5,048 nt of DNA. It comes from an uncultured Acetatifactor sp. (lineage in GTDB: Bacteria > Bacillota > Clostridia > Lachnospirales > Lachnospiraceae). A program made the position numbers and the translations under genes. The DNA lies in contig CAJTOJ010000066.1 in the NCBI GenBank assembly GCA_910577665.1, forward strand, positions 1 through 5,048, given 5' to 3'. Positions 1 to 5,004 of this stretch are shown here, piece by piece; the first letter of the stretch is position 1; the number at the start of each line of letters is the position of its first letter. The notes beneath the pieces are model-generated. The model did not search any database. It was given only the letters and a program-made list of their open reading frames with translations, and was not told where the DNA came from.

Positions 1-56
1 CTGGTGGCTGGGCTGGCAGGGTTCCGGGCGGCATATCAAGGCTCTTTCCCTCAAAA

Positions 57-77
57 GTAGTAAATTGGTAGTAAATT
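57..77. repeat. 10-bp direct repeat (gtagtaaatt x2)
   Basis: The 10-mer gtagtaaatt occurs at 57-66 and again at 68-77, an 11-bp period that is close to one helical turn. It lies just upstream of the regulator reading frame. It could be a small tandem duplication or a regulator-binding repeat; nothing else in the sequence decides this. Confidence 0.5.
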
Positions 78-97
78 CAGCTTGAAATCCTGCTTGT

Positions 98-739
98 ATG
101 CCCGTAAATCAAGGCTTTTTTGAGATAATCAACCATTTTACTGTAAAATATCTGATTGGCAGAAAAGAATATGAAACCGCATTGGAAATTGCAGATTTCC
201 ACCGTCACCGAATGGCGGTGAATATTGACACGACTTTCCTTATGGAATTAACTTTTTTGGCAGGATTGTGCTGTTATTACACAAGACAGTCCTCTCTGTC
301 CGAAAAATACATCAAAGCTGCCTTCTACTCTGCCCATGTAACAGAAAGTTGTTATGCCACTGTATGCCGGAATTATCTGACACAGCACACAGATTTCCAA
401 CTCAGCAGGGGAATGTCCCGTCTGCCGGATATTCCCCTGCGGGAGTATTCCAGGAAAACTCCTCCCACACAAATGAGCCTGTCAGAAGGTCTTTATGATA
501 CAGCCATTTCGAGTTCCTACACCCTGGGGCATATCATACGGGATCTGAGATCAGAACAAAAAATCACCCAGACCATGCTCTGCCAGGGATTGTGCAGCAA
601 ATCCACCCTGTCCAAAATTGAAAATGACACTTTACAGCCAGACATTGCGCTGGTGGAGACACTGTTGCAACGCCTGGGTTTGTCCGAACGAATTTTCGTA
701 TTCTGGGGAAATGAAAAAGAAGTGAAGCTTCATGACTAA
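98..739 (+). CDS. HTH (XRE-type) regulator, N-terminal fragment of a frameshifted gene
   Basis: Probable DNA-binding transcriptional regulator, cytoplasmic. Residues about 143-198 form an XRE/Cro-type helix-turn-helix: LGHIIRDLRSEQ opens the first helix, and SKSTLSKIENDT at about 167-178 is the turn plus recognition helix, with the S-K-I-E-N core typical of the family. Residues about 10-100 are helical and TPR-like (GRKEYETALEIADF; KYIKAAFYSA), so the HTH sits unusually far from the N terminus. The frame is open only from 86, after a TGA at 83-85, and the ATG at 98 has no convincing ribosome site, so the true start may be lost or lie upstream in a decayed segment. The frame ends at TAA 737-739, immediately after EKEVKLHD, where related proteins would continue. 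The next open frame supplies that continuation (LKFRIIHNQ). I read this as half of one broken gene; a sequencing error is the alternative. Family resemblance is to Rgg/PlcR-like HTH-TPR regulators, from memory. Confidence 0.75.
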   Translation: MPVNQGFFEIINHFTVKYLIGRKEYETALEIADFHRHRMAVNIDTTFLMELTFLAGLCCYYTRQSSLSEKYIKAAFYSAHVTESCYATVCRNYLTQHTDFQLSRGMSRLPDIPLREYSRKTPPTQMSLSEGLYDTAISSSYTLGHIIRDLRSEQKITQTMLCQGLCSKSTLSKIENDTLQPDIALVETLLQRLGLSERIFVFWGNEKEVKLHD

Positions 740-741
740 AA
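734..741 (+). other. Frameshift site joining the two regulator halves
   Basis: The upstream frame reads CAT GAC TAA and stops. Stepping back one base at 736 gives CTA AAA TTC CGG, which opens a frame running without a stop to 1404. Adding one base (for example a second C or T after GAC) would fuse the halves into about 435 residues. The local bases do not form a classic slippery heptamer, so programmed -1 frameshifting is unlikely. Mutation or an indel error in the assembly fits better. Confidence 0.7.
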
Positions 742-801
742 TTCCGGATTATCCATAACCAGGCACTACCAAAAGAAATCACCTGCTCCTATTTAGAAGA
801 A

Positions 802-1404
802 ATGAAGCAATTACTCGGGCCTGAAGATAAACTGTATATCCAGGAATACCTTATGAACAAAGCCATGCAGCAGGAATCAGCCCAGGAAAGAATTGCTGGA
901 CTTACCGAAGCCCTAATGATCACCCTTCCGGACTTTGATATCCATGAAATCAAACGTTACCGCCTCTCATGGAAGGAATTGTCCATCCTCAATAACATGG
1001 CACATGAATACAGACGCACCAGCGAGTCCCATTTATCTTCTTTCTATTTTTTACAGATACTGGCATACGTTAAAGCAGCAAAACCCGATATTCTGCTGCA
1101 AAATAACTTTTTGCCTCTGACAAATTATATGTACTGCCATAGCTTGTACACACAAAAGCTATATAAAGACATTATATCCATCCCTACTTATATTTGCACT
1201 TCCATCATGAACTATAACATCAATGCTTTAGGTACATATTTGTTTTTCTATTCTCAGGCATTGGGCGAATTTTCATATACCACAGAAGCCATCCCTGCTG
1301 CCACATATTCTTGTGCAATTAATACATTAATGGAACTATTTAAAAATGCTTCGGTATTGGAAAAATATCTTCTAGATGATTTTTCCATCAAGCTCGATTA
1401 TTAA
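802..1404 (+). CDS. C-terminal helical (TPR-like) fragment of the same HTH regulator
   Basis: The 200-residue frame is open from 736, before the ATG at 802, and the extra residues LKFRIIHNQALPKEI continue the HTH protein smoothly. The protein is rich in alternating hydrophobic and aromatic helices (WKELSILNNMAHEYRR; SSFYFLQILAYVKAA; TNYMYCHSLYTQKLYKD; YLFFYSQALGEF). This suits the ligand-sensing helical-repeat domain of HTH-TPR regulators. No DNA-binding motif, signal peptide or membrane segment is seen. The ATG at 802 has only a purine-rich stretch directly abutting it, not a spaced ribosome site, so separate translation is doubtful. The TAA at 1402-1404 overlaps the stop of the convergent minus-strand gene by 4 nt. 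If the break is real, the regulator is inactive; if it is a sequencing error, this is the effector half of an intact protein. Confidence 0.7.
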   Translation: MKQLLGPEDKLYIQEYLMNKAMQQESAQERIAGLTEALMITLPDFDIHEIKRYRLSWKELSILNNMAHEYRRTSESHLSSFYFLQILAYVKAAKPDILLQNNFLPLTNYMYCHSLYTQKLYKDIISIPTYICTSIMNYNINALGTYLFFYSQALGEFSYTTEAIPAATYSCAINTLMELFKNASVLEKYLLDDFSIKLDY

Positions 1405-1640
1405 TGATAAAACATAGGCTCTTCCTCAATATCTCCACACGGCATAATGCCGCTTCTGCCATCATCCGTCTCACCAGACCCAGGTTCCTTACCTGGGTCT
1501 TCGCCTTCTGACACTTCCCTTACCCACGCCGCTTCTATTGGCACTCCTGTCTGTGGCACGGCAAACGACACCGCCAAGAAGCAGGCCAGTAATAACTCCG
1601 CAACAAATTTATTACCCCTCTTTTTCCATTTCATCCCCAT
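1401..1640 (-). CDS. Small secreted acidic protein, function unknown
   Basis: A 79-residue product I do not recognise. The N terminus is a signal peptide: a cationic start (KWKKRGNK), a hydrophobic core at about residues 12-28 (VAELLLACFLAVSFAV) and a likely cleavage site near GVPIEAA-W at 37-39. The mature part is only about 41 residues, acidic (12 Asp/Glu against 3 Lys/Arg), rich in Gly and Pro, has one Cys, and ends in EEEPMFYH. The start at 1640 is favoured because AAGGAG at 1655-1650 sits 9 nt upstream; the next ATG (1634) would be 15 nt away. The frame stays open far upstream, but that part only shadows the solute-binding gene. The gene is last in the secreted-protein operon, 146 nt after the lipoprotein stop. 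It could be a surface-released peptide, a pro-peptide, or a small partner of the lipoprotein; nothing here decides which. Confidence 0.65.
   Translation of the reverse strand: MGMKWKKRGNKFVAELLLACFLAVSFAVPQTGVPIEAAWVREVSEGEDPGKEPGSGETDDGRSGIMPCGDIEEEPMFYH
1476..1500. repeat. Perfect 10-bp inverted repeat inside the small acidic gene
   Basis: The arms agacccaggt (1476-1485) and acctgggtct (1491-1500) pair perfectly around a 5-nt loop. On the minus strand the repeat lies in codons for DPGKEPGS. Neither side has a T-run, so it is not a standard terminator for either convergent gene. It could slow transcription or shield the 3' end of the mRNA. Confidence 0.6.
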
Positions 1641-1649
1641 ATACCATAT

Positions 1650-1655
1650 CTCCTT
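1650..1655 (-). promoter_or_regulatory. Ribosome-binding site of the small acidic secreted protein
   Basis: AAGGAG on the minus strand, with 9 nt before the ATG at 1640-1638. This fixes the start of the 79-residue protein and argues against the much longer open reading frame that continues upstream. Confidence 0.75.
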
Positions 1656-1703
1656 CCCCTGTTTTCCTTTATTCCCGTGAGCAATGAGCCGCAGCCGTTG
1701 CCT

Positions 1704-1730
1704 GCCAAGCCAACAAAGCGTTGGCTTGGC
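1704..1730 (-). repeat. Intercistronic hairpin, perfect 11-bp stem
   Basis: On the minus strand gccaagccaac pairs with gttggcttggc around a 5-nt loop (1719-1715). It lies between the stop of the lipoprotein gene and the start of the small acidic gene. No T-run follows in either direction, so it is unlikely to be a full intrinsic terminator. An mRNA-stabilising or partial read-through role between cistrons is the likelier reading. Confidence 0.6.
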
Positions 1731-1786
1731 CAGTTGTATGTGATTGGCATCCAAGTCCTGCCAGCATCCCCGGGTTCTCCCAGGCC

Positions 1787-4018
1787 TCACTCTGCCAGAT
1801 ACAGCAAGACCCTGTTCTGAATCTTCCCAGCAACCTCTTCCGCACTGTAGTCTCCTGCCCACAAAGGTGCTGTTTCCTCCCTGATAATTCGCTTGATATC
1901 GTTCTGGATACCCGTCTCCCCTCCGGCCCGGGCATTTTCCACCATCCTTCGAAGAAGTTCCCTGTCTTCCTGGGAAGTTTCCAGTTTAGAACGGTATAAC
2001 GTATCTTTTTTCATGTAATCTTCAAAAGAATCTTTTCTGACCGGGAAAGAAAACATACTGCCCTGGTATCCGGCAGACAACAGGTATTCCAGGAACGTCC
2101 AGGCACTTTCCTTCTTATCAGAAGCCGCATTGATCCCAAACCTATATTCTATTATCAGCTTATAAACGGGTCTGCCACCCTGGTTTGGATAGCCTGCCAT
2201 TTCTGCATAAGAGCCGTTTGCAAGACTGCCATTATAATAGCTATAAGTCTGCACATCCAGGCTGCCCAAAGGGCATTCCTTCAGCAGATAGCCTTTCTCT
2301 GAGAAATACTTCCAGTCAGCGTCAAAATACCCCGGCTCCAGGGGATCATTGCGTACCCTGGCCGGAATGGGAAGTTTCTGGATACGTTCTAACAGGGAAA
2401 TGAATTCCGCACTGTCAAAACTGCACCCTCCCTCCCCGTCCAGGTAACTGTCCAGATCTGCCACAAGTGCTATATCCAAAATAAAGCTCTTATAAATACT
2501 TTCGTTCTGGTCAATCACCAGGGAATCCGGATTAGATTCTGCCAGGGTCAGAAACTGGTCAACCGTCCATCCGCCATCATTTGTAGTACCCTTTTCCACC
2601 AGCCATCCGGATAGGCCAAATTCCGGAATCACCTCCACCAGCCTCCCCCGGATGGTACCCGCCTCCCTTACGTTGTCCAGCAGGTCTTCTTCCTTTACCA
2701 CATTACTTGCAGTAAAATAAGGGGAGAGATTCTCCAGCACCCCTTTCTCTTCCAACGCTACATCGTCCATGCTATACAGATACACCAGATCCGGTCCATG
2801 TCCCTTCACAAGATCCAGGTGAAAAGCATCAATAGAGTCATAAGTCACCAGTTCTACCTGGCAGGCTTCTGTCTGGCGGTTGAACCGACTGACCACCTCT
2901 TCCACTTCTTCCATCTGAAACGGGAACAAAGTGAGCACCCCCATGGTAACGGTCTGCTTCTGGGGAAGTTCCTGCACATCCTGGTAATCCACCTTCACAT
3001 AAGCCACATCCTCATAGGACCGTCTGGCCAATAGATAAAAGCCTCCTTCCGGCAGCACGCCCACCGCATCAATCATATAATCCTTCAAGTTCACCCGGCT
3101 ATCTCCCCAGGAAAACAGCAGGGTTGTCCCTTTGTCATCCGGCCTGTATTGCCACAGTCCTGTGCTGTCAGACACCAGGATTCCCATCTCATACCCGTCA
3201 AAAATCTCCAGGGAAATATACTGGGATGGCTGCACAATGATATTCCCTATTTCAGTTTTTCCCTGGACACCAATAGAAAAAGACACAGCCTTATCCAATG
3301 CACACCTGTCAAAATCCACCTTCCACAGGAAGATCTCATCGGTTCCCTCTATCTGGTACACATAGATCCCCTGCTCTCCGGCATTGACAAGGCCGCACCG
3401 GTTCCCCTGGTATGTCTCCCTGTTCCAGTCCGCATAAGCCATATCCACAAGATGACCATCCCGGGAAAAGAAAAAAAGTTCCCCTGTGGAAGCCGCCAGG
3501 CATATCTCCCCCGCGGTGCTGACTGCCCCGTGTGCAACAGCTGACAGGGCCCCCTCCCGGTTCCCGGAATCCTCTTGCCAAATCTCCTGCTCATAGACAA
3601 GGGTACCCGAAGCCGTCCACCTTTGTAAGAAGAACTGCCGTTCTCCTTCTCCCACCTGGTAAAACAGGTACAGGTCTCCCCCTTCATCCGCCTGGTACCA
3701 GAGAATATCCCCGTGATCCACACTGGTCACACATTCTGCACCGCTGCCGCTATGGTCATCCCGGAAGATAGATATCCGCTCCAGTTCCTTTTCTTCACTT
3801 TCCTCATCCCATTCATATACCTGGTAATAATGGATATCGCCTATCAGAAAGGAAGCCATCTGCATCTGGTTTCCCGTACTCTCCCAGGAAGCTGCCGCCA
3901 CCTGCTCCCCGGAGGGAGAGGAATCTGTTACAGGTTCCTCCGTGGCTAAAGCGCCGCAAGCCGTCAAAATGAACAAGGCTGACAGTACGGAAAAGAATAG
4001 CATGATATACTTTTTCAT
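1787..4018 (-). CDS. Lipoprotein with propeller-like N-terminal half and ABC-type extracellular solute-binding C-terminal half
   Basis: 743 residues. A lipoprotein signal is clear: MKKYIMLFFS start, hydrophobic core, lipobox LTAC with the lipidated Cys at 21, so the protein should sit on the outer face of the membrane. Residues about 50-350 are a run of short beta-rich units (GDIHYYQVYEW; GDILWYQADEGGDLYLFYQ; GELFFFSRDGHLVDMA; GIYVYQIEG; TGLWQYRPD; GGFYLLARR), which suggests a beta-propeller. Residues about 355-743 look like a family 1 solute-binding protein: TVTMGVLTLF, a GPDLVYL element at 408-414, GYPNQGGRPVYKL near 609, FGINAASDKKESAWTFLEYLL at 627-647, and the usual helical tail. Typical solute-binding proteins are about 400-550 residues, so the first half is an added domain. 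The ATG overlaps the TGA of the preceding Cys-rich gene (ATGA), and its GGAG (4033-4030) lies inside that gene, 11 nt upstream. No permease or ATPase lies in the window, so the ligand (sugar, peptide or other) cannot be named. Confidence 0.88.
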   Translation of the reverse strand: MKKYIMLFFSVLSALFILTACGALATEEPVTDSSPSGEQVAAASWESTGNQMQMASFLIGDIHYYQVYEWDEESEEKELERISIFRDDHSGSGAECVTSVDHGDILWYQADEGGDLYLFYQVGEGERQFFLQRWTASGTLVYEQEIWQEDSGNREGALSAVAHGAVSTAGEICLAASTGELFFFSRDGHLVDMAYADWNRETYQGNRCGLVNAGEQGIYVYQIEGTDEIFLWKVDFDRCALDKAVSFSIGVQGKTEIGNIIVQPSQYISLEIFDGYEMGILVSDSTGLWQYRPDDKGTTLLFSWGDSRVNLKDYMIDAVGVLPEGGFYLLARRSYEDVAYVKVDYQDVQELPQKQTVTMGVLTLFPFQMEEVEEVVSRFNRQTEACQVELVTYDSIDAFHLDLVKGHGPDLVYLYSMDDVALEEKGVLENLSPYFTASNVVKEEDLLDNVREAGTIRGRLVEVIPEFGLSGWLVEKGTTNDGGWTVDQFLTLAESNPDSLVIDQNESIYKSFILDIALVADLDSYLDGEGGCSFDSAEFISLLERIQKLPIPARVRNDPLEPGYFDADWKYFSEKGYLLKECPLGSLDVQTYSYYNGSLANGSYAEMAGYPNQGGRPVYKLIIEYRFGINAASDKKESAWTFLEYLLSAGYQGSMFSFPVRKDSFEDYMKKDTLYRSKLETSQEDRELLRRMVENARAGGETGIQNDIKRIIREETAPLWAGDYSAEEVAGKIQNRVLLYLAE

Positions 4019-4326
4019 AAAACATTATGCTCCGTTTTGTAATATTTCCATGTGTCATACCAATTGTCATTGCAATTAGAATTTGTGCAGTAATGGTAAT
4101 AGCGGGAATCGTAAAATAAACATTTTCCCACTCCATGCTCTTCACATCTGTCTGTACGTGTTCGAATCAGTTCAACCTTTTCCCTTCTCGCACCACAATG
4201 ACAATATCCATCCTGTTCTACCCCCACATGAGGTGAAATCATCCCTGTGTCCGATTGCGCATATGCCCTGGCAGGAGACATGAGCAATATCATAACACAG
4301 CTCATACATAAAAATACTTTTTTCAT
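4015..4326 (-). CDS. Small secreted Cys-rich protein (intact paralogue)
   Basis: 103 residues, unknown function, exported. The signal peptide MKKVFLCMSCVMILLM is followed by a likely cleavage site after ARAYA (residues 20-24). The mature part carries DGYCHCG at 39-45, then REK (48-50), C61, HG (64-65), C69, YC (79-80), C85 and D87-x3-D91-x-W93: six mature Cys, an even number compatible with three disulphides, or with a metal site using the nearby His. Its tail is rich in Tyr and Trp. The start at 4326 is chosen because AAAGG (4337-4333) is 6 nt upstream; the ATG at 4329 would be only 3 nt away. The stop overlaps the ATG of the solute-binding lipoprotein, which implies coupled translation and a shared job. 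The gene to its right, 58 nt upstream, encodes a paralogue of the same length with the same Cys order. I cannot name the family. Confidence 0.82.
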   Translation of the reverse strand: MKKVFLCMSCVMILLMSPARAYAQSDTGMISPHVGVEQDGYCHCGARREKVELIRTRTDRCEEHGVGKCLFYDSRYYHYCTNSNCNDNWYDTWKYYKTEHNVL

Positions 4327-4384
4327 CATACACCTTTCCCCTATCCTTCTTATCACTTTAACTGTTCAAATCACAGCAAATTTT

Positions 4385-4697
4385 TCATTTCATTGGTTCA
4401 TGATTATATTCTGGGTTGCTCCATTGATCCTGATAATCATCCCCGCAGTTTTTCGGCTGACAATAATAATACCATGCCGACCGTGTGGAATGATAAAGTA
4501 CACACGATGGGCCATGCTTCGGGCATATCTCCATCTGTACCATAAAAATTTGCGTTTTTTCACGAGGATAACCGCAATGGCAATATCCATCTGGAACAGC
4601 ATTGGCGCTCATGATTTCATAGGCCTGGGCACTTACATTTATGGGAGTAAACAAAGCCAGGCATATACTCGCCATTATAAATGATAGTTTTTTTCAT
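4385..4697 (-). CDS. Small secreted Cys-rich protein (paralogue, frameshifted at its start codon)
   Basis: The body is open from 4675 to 4385 and carries the same signature as its neighbour: DGYCHCG, REK, C-x2-HG-x2-C, YYC-x4-C, D-x3-D-x-W, with six Cys in the mature part. The internal ATG at 4675 lies in the middle of a signal peptide and 30 nt from the ribosome site. The well-placed ATG at 4697 (AAGGAG, 8 nt spacing) is followed by seven A's and leads into the wrong frame. With six A's, as in the intact paralogue, it would read MKKLSFIMASICLALF and give exactly 103 residues, the same length as the neighbour, with a cleavage site near NVSAQA. The extra A is a decay mutation, a phase-variable tract, or a homopolymer sequencing error. 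It is the first gene of the operon. Function unknown; the envelope or extracellular space is the likely location. Confidence 0.72.
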
Positions 4698-4705
4698 TCA
4701 TATTT

Positions 4706-4711
4706 CTCCTT
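4706..4711 (-). promoter_or_regulatory. Ribosome-binding site that exposes the frameshift
   Basis: AAGGAG on the minus strand. It is 8 nt from the ATG at 4697, 4 nt from the ATG at 4701 and 30 nt from the ATG at 4675. Spacing favours 4697, whose frame differs by one base from the Cys-rich coding frame. The ATG at 4701 gives only an 8-residue peptide. Confidence 0.75.
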
Positions 4712-4717
4712 TTTACA

Positions 4718-4747
4718 ATATGTTTTTATCATATTCAATCAACATAT
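4718..4747 (-). promoter_or_regulatory. Dyad around a candidate -10 box of the secreted-protein operon
   Basis: On the plus strand atatgtt (4718-4724) and aacatat (4741-4747) form a perfect 7-bp inverted repeat with a 16-bp centre. The centre holds TATGAT on the minus strand (4733-4728), a 5/6 match to a -10 box that would start transcription about 24 nt before the ATG at 4697. No good -35 box stands at 16-18 nt, so an activator or repressor binding the dyad is possible. Confidence 0.35.
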
Positions 4748-4763
4748 CGTGCTCCGGTTGCAA

Positions 4764-4793
4764 CCTATAAATAGAATAACACAGTTTTGTCCA
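4764..4793 (-). promoter_or_regulatory. Alternative sigma-A-like promoter for the secreted-protein operon
   Basis: On the minus strand TGGACA (4793-4788, 5/6 match to TTGACA) is followed after 18 nt by TATAGG (4769-4764, 4/6 match to TATAAT). It would give a leader of roughly 60 nt. The match is moderate, and TATGAT nearer the gene is a competing -10. Confidence 0.35.
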
Positions 4794-4836
4794 CAGCGGT
4801 ATCTCTCCCCTGGAAATTTTTATGTTTCCATTTATG

Positions 4837-4914
4837 TTAAATTCGCACATCAGCCTCTTCCTCCATTTCCGCTATAGCATTTCCCATGACAACACCCAAT
4901 CCACACATTTTCAT
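4837..4914 (-). pseudogene. Remnant of the C-terminal end of a Cof-type HAD hydrolase
   Basis: A 25-codon frame, closed by TAA at 4839-4837 with an upstream TGA at 4920-4918, contains CGLGVVMGNAIAEMEEEAD. This matches the conserved GxGVAMGNAxxExKxxAD segment near the C terminus of Cof/YidA-type HAD-IIB phosphatases. The upstream catalytic motifs (DxDGT, GDxxND) are not present in frame, and a terminator hairpin lies only about 50 nt upstream, so this cannot be a working gene. It is best read as a relic left by deletion before the present operon took its place. The assignment rests on one short motif. Confidence 0.45.
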
Positions 4915-4960
4915 CGCTCATAACAATCCCTACTCATTGCAACACAAACACGCTCTAACG

Positions 4961-4999
4961 AAAACAGCCATGCAGGCTTTCCTGTTCCTGCATGGCTGT
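4961..4999 (-). terminator. Intrinsic terminator of a minus-strand gene beyond the right edge
   Basis: Perfect 13-bp stem (acagccatgcagg, 4964-4976, with cctgcatggctgt, 4987-4999) and a 10-nt loop. On the minus strand the stem runs into TTTTCG, a short T-run; the plus strand side has none. It would end a transcript entering from the right and insulate the secreted-protein operon from it. Confidence 0.7.
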
Positions 5000-5004
5000 C
5001 CCAT

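Noticed and set aside
1..60. Tail of an upstream plus-strand gene ending in TAG at 58-60
   Set aside because: Nineteen open codons are too few to tell from chance, and the residues match nothing I recognise.
734..741. Programmed -1 ribosomal frameshifting in the regulator
   Set aside because: No slippery heptamer precedes the TAA at 737-739, and no obvious downstream stimulatory stem was seen. Mutation or sequencing error is simpler.
1476..1500. Intrinsic terminator for the plus-strand regulator
   Set aside because: The stem is perfect, but neither end is followed by a T-run, and it lies about 70 nt past the stop inside another gene.
1401..1862. 153-residue minus-strand frame containing the small secreted protein
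   Set aside because: Its first part overlaps the end of the lipoprotein gene in another frame and crosses the hairpin spacer. A signal peptide preceded by AAGGAG begins at 1640, so only the last 79 codons are taken as the gene.
3132..3544. Plus-strand frames of 77 and 131 codons across the lipoprotein gene
   Set aside because: They are antisense to a clear coding gene, have no ribosome sites or recognisable domains, and overlap each other in different frames.
4385..4675. Start of the first Cys-rich gene at the internal ATG (4675)
   Set aside because: It would cut the signal peptide, dropping the charged N terminus, and lies 30 nt from the ribosome site. The paralogue comparison supports 4697 with one base removed.
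4247..4684. 145-codon plus-strand frame with hydrophobic stretches opposite the Cys-rich genes
   Set aside because: It is antisense to two paralogous signal-peptide genes. The hydrophobic runs are what the opposite strand of such AT-rich sequence would produce.
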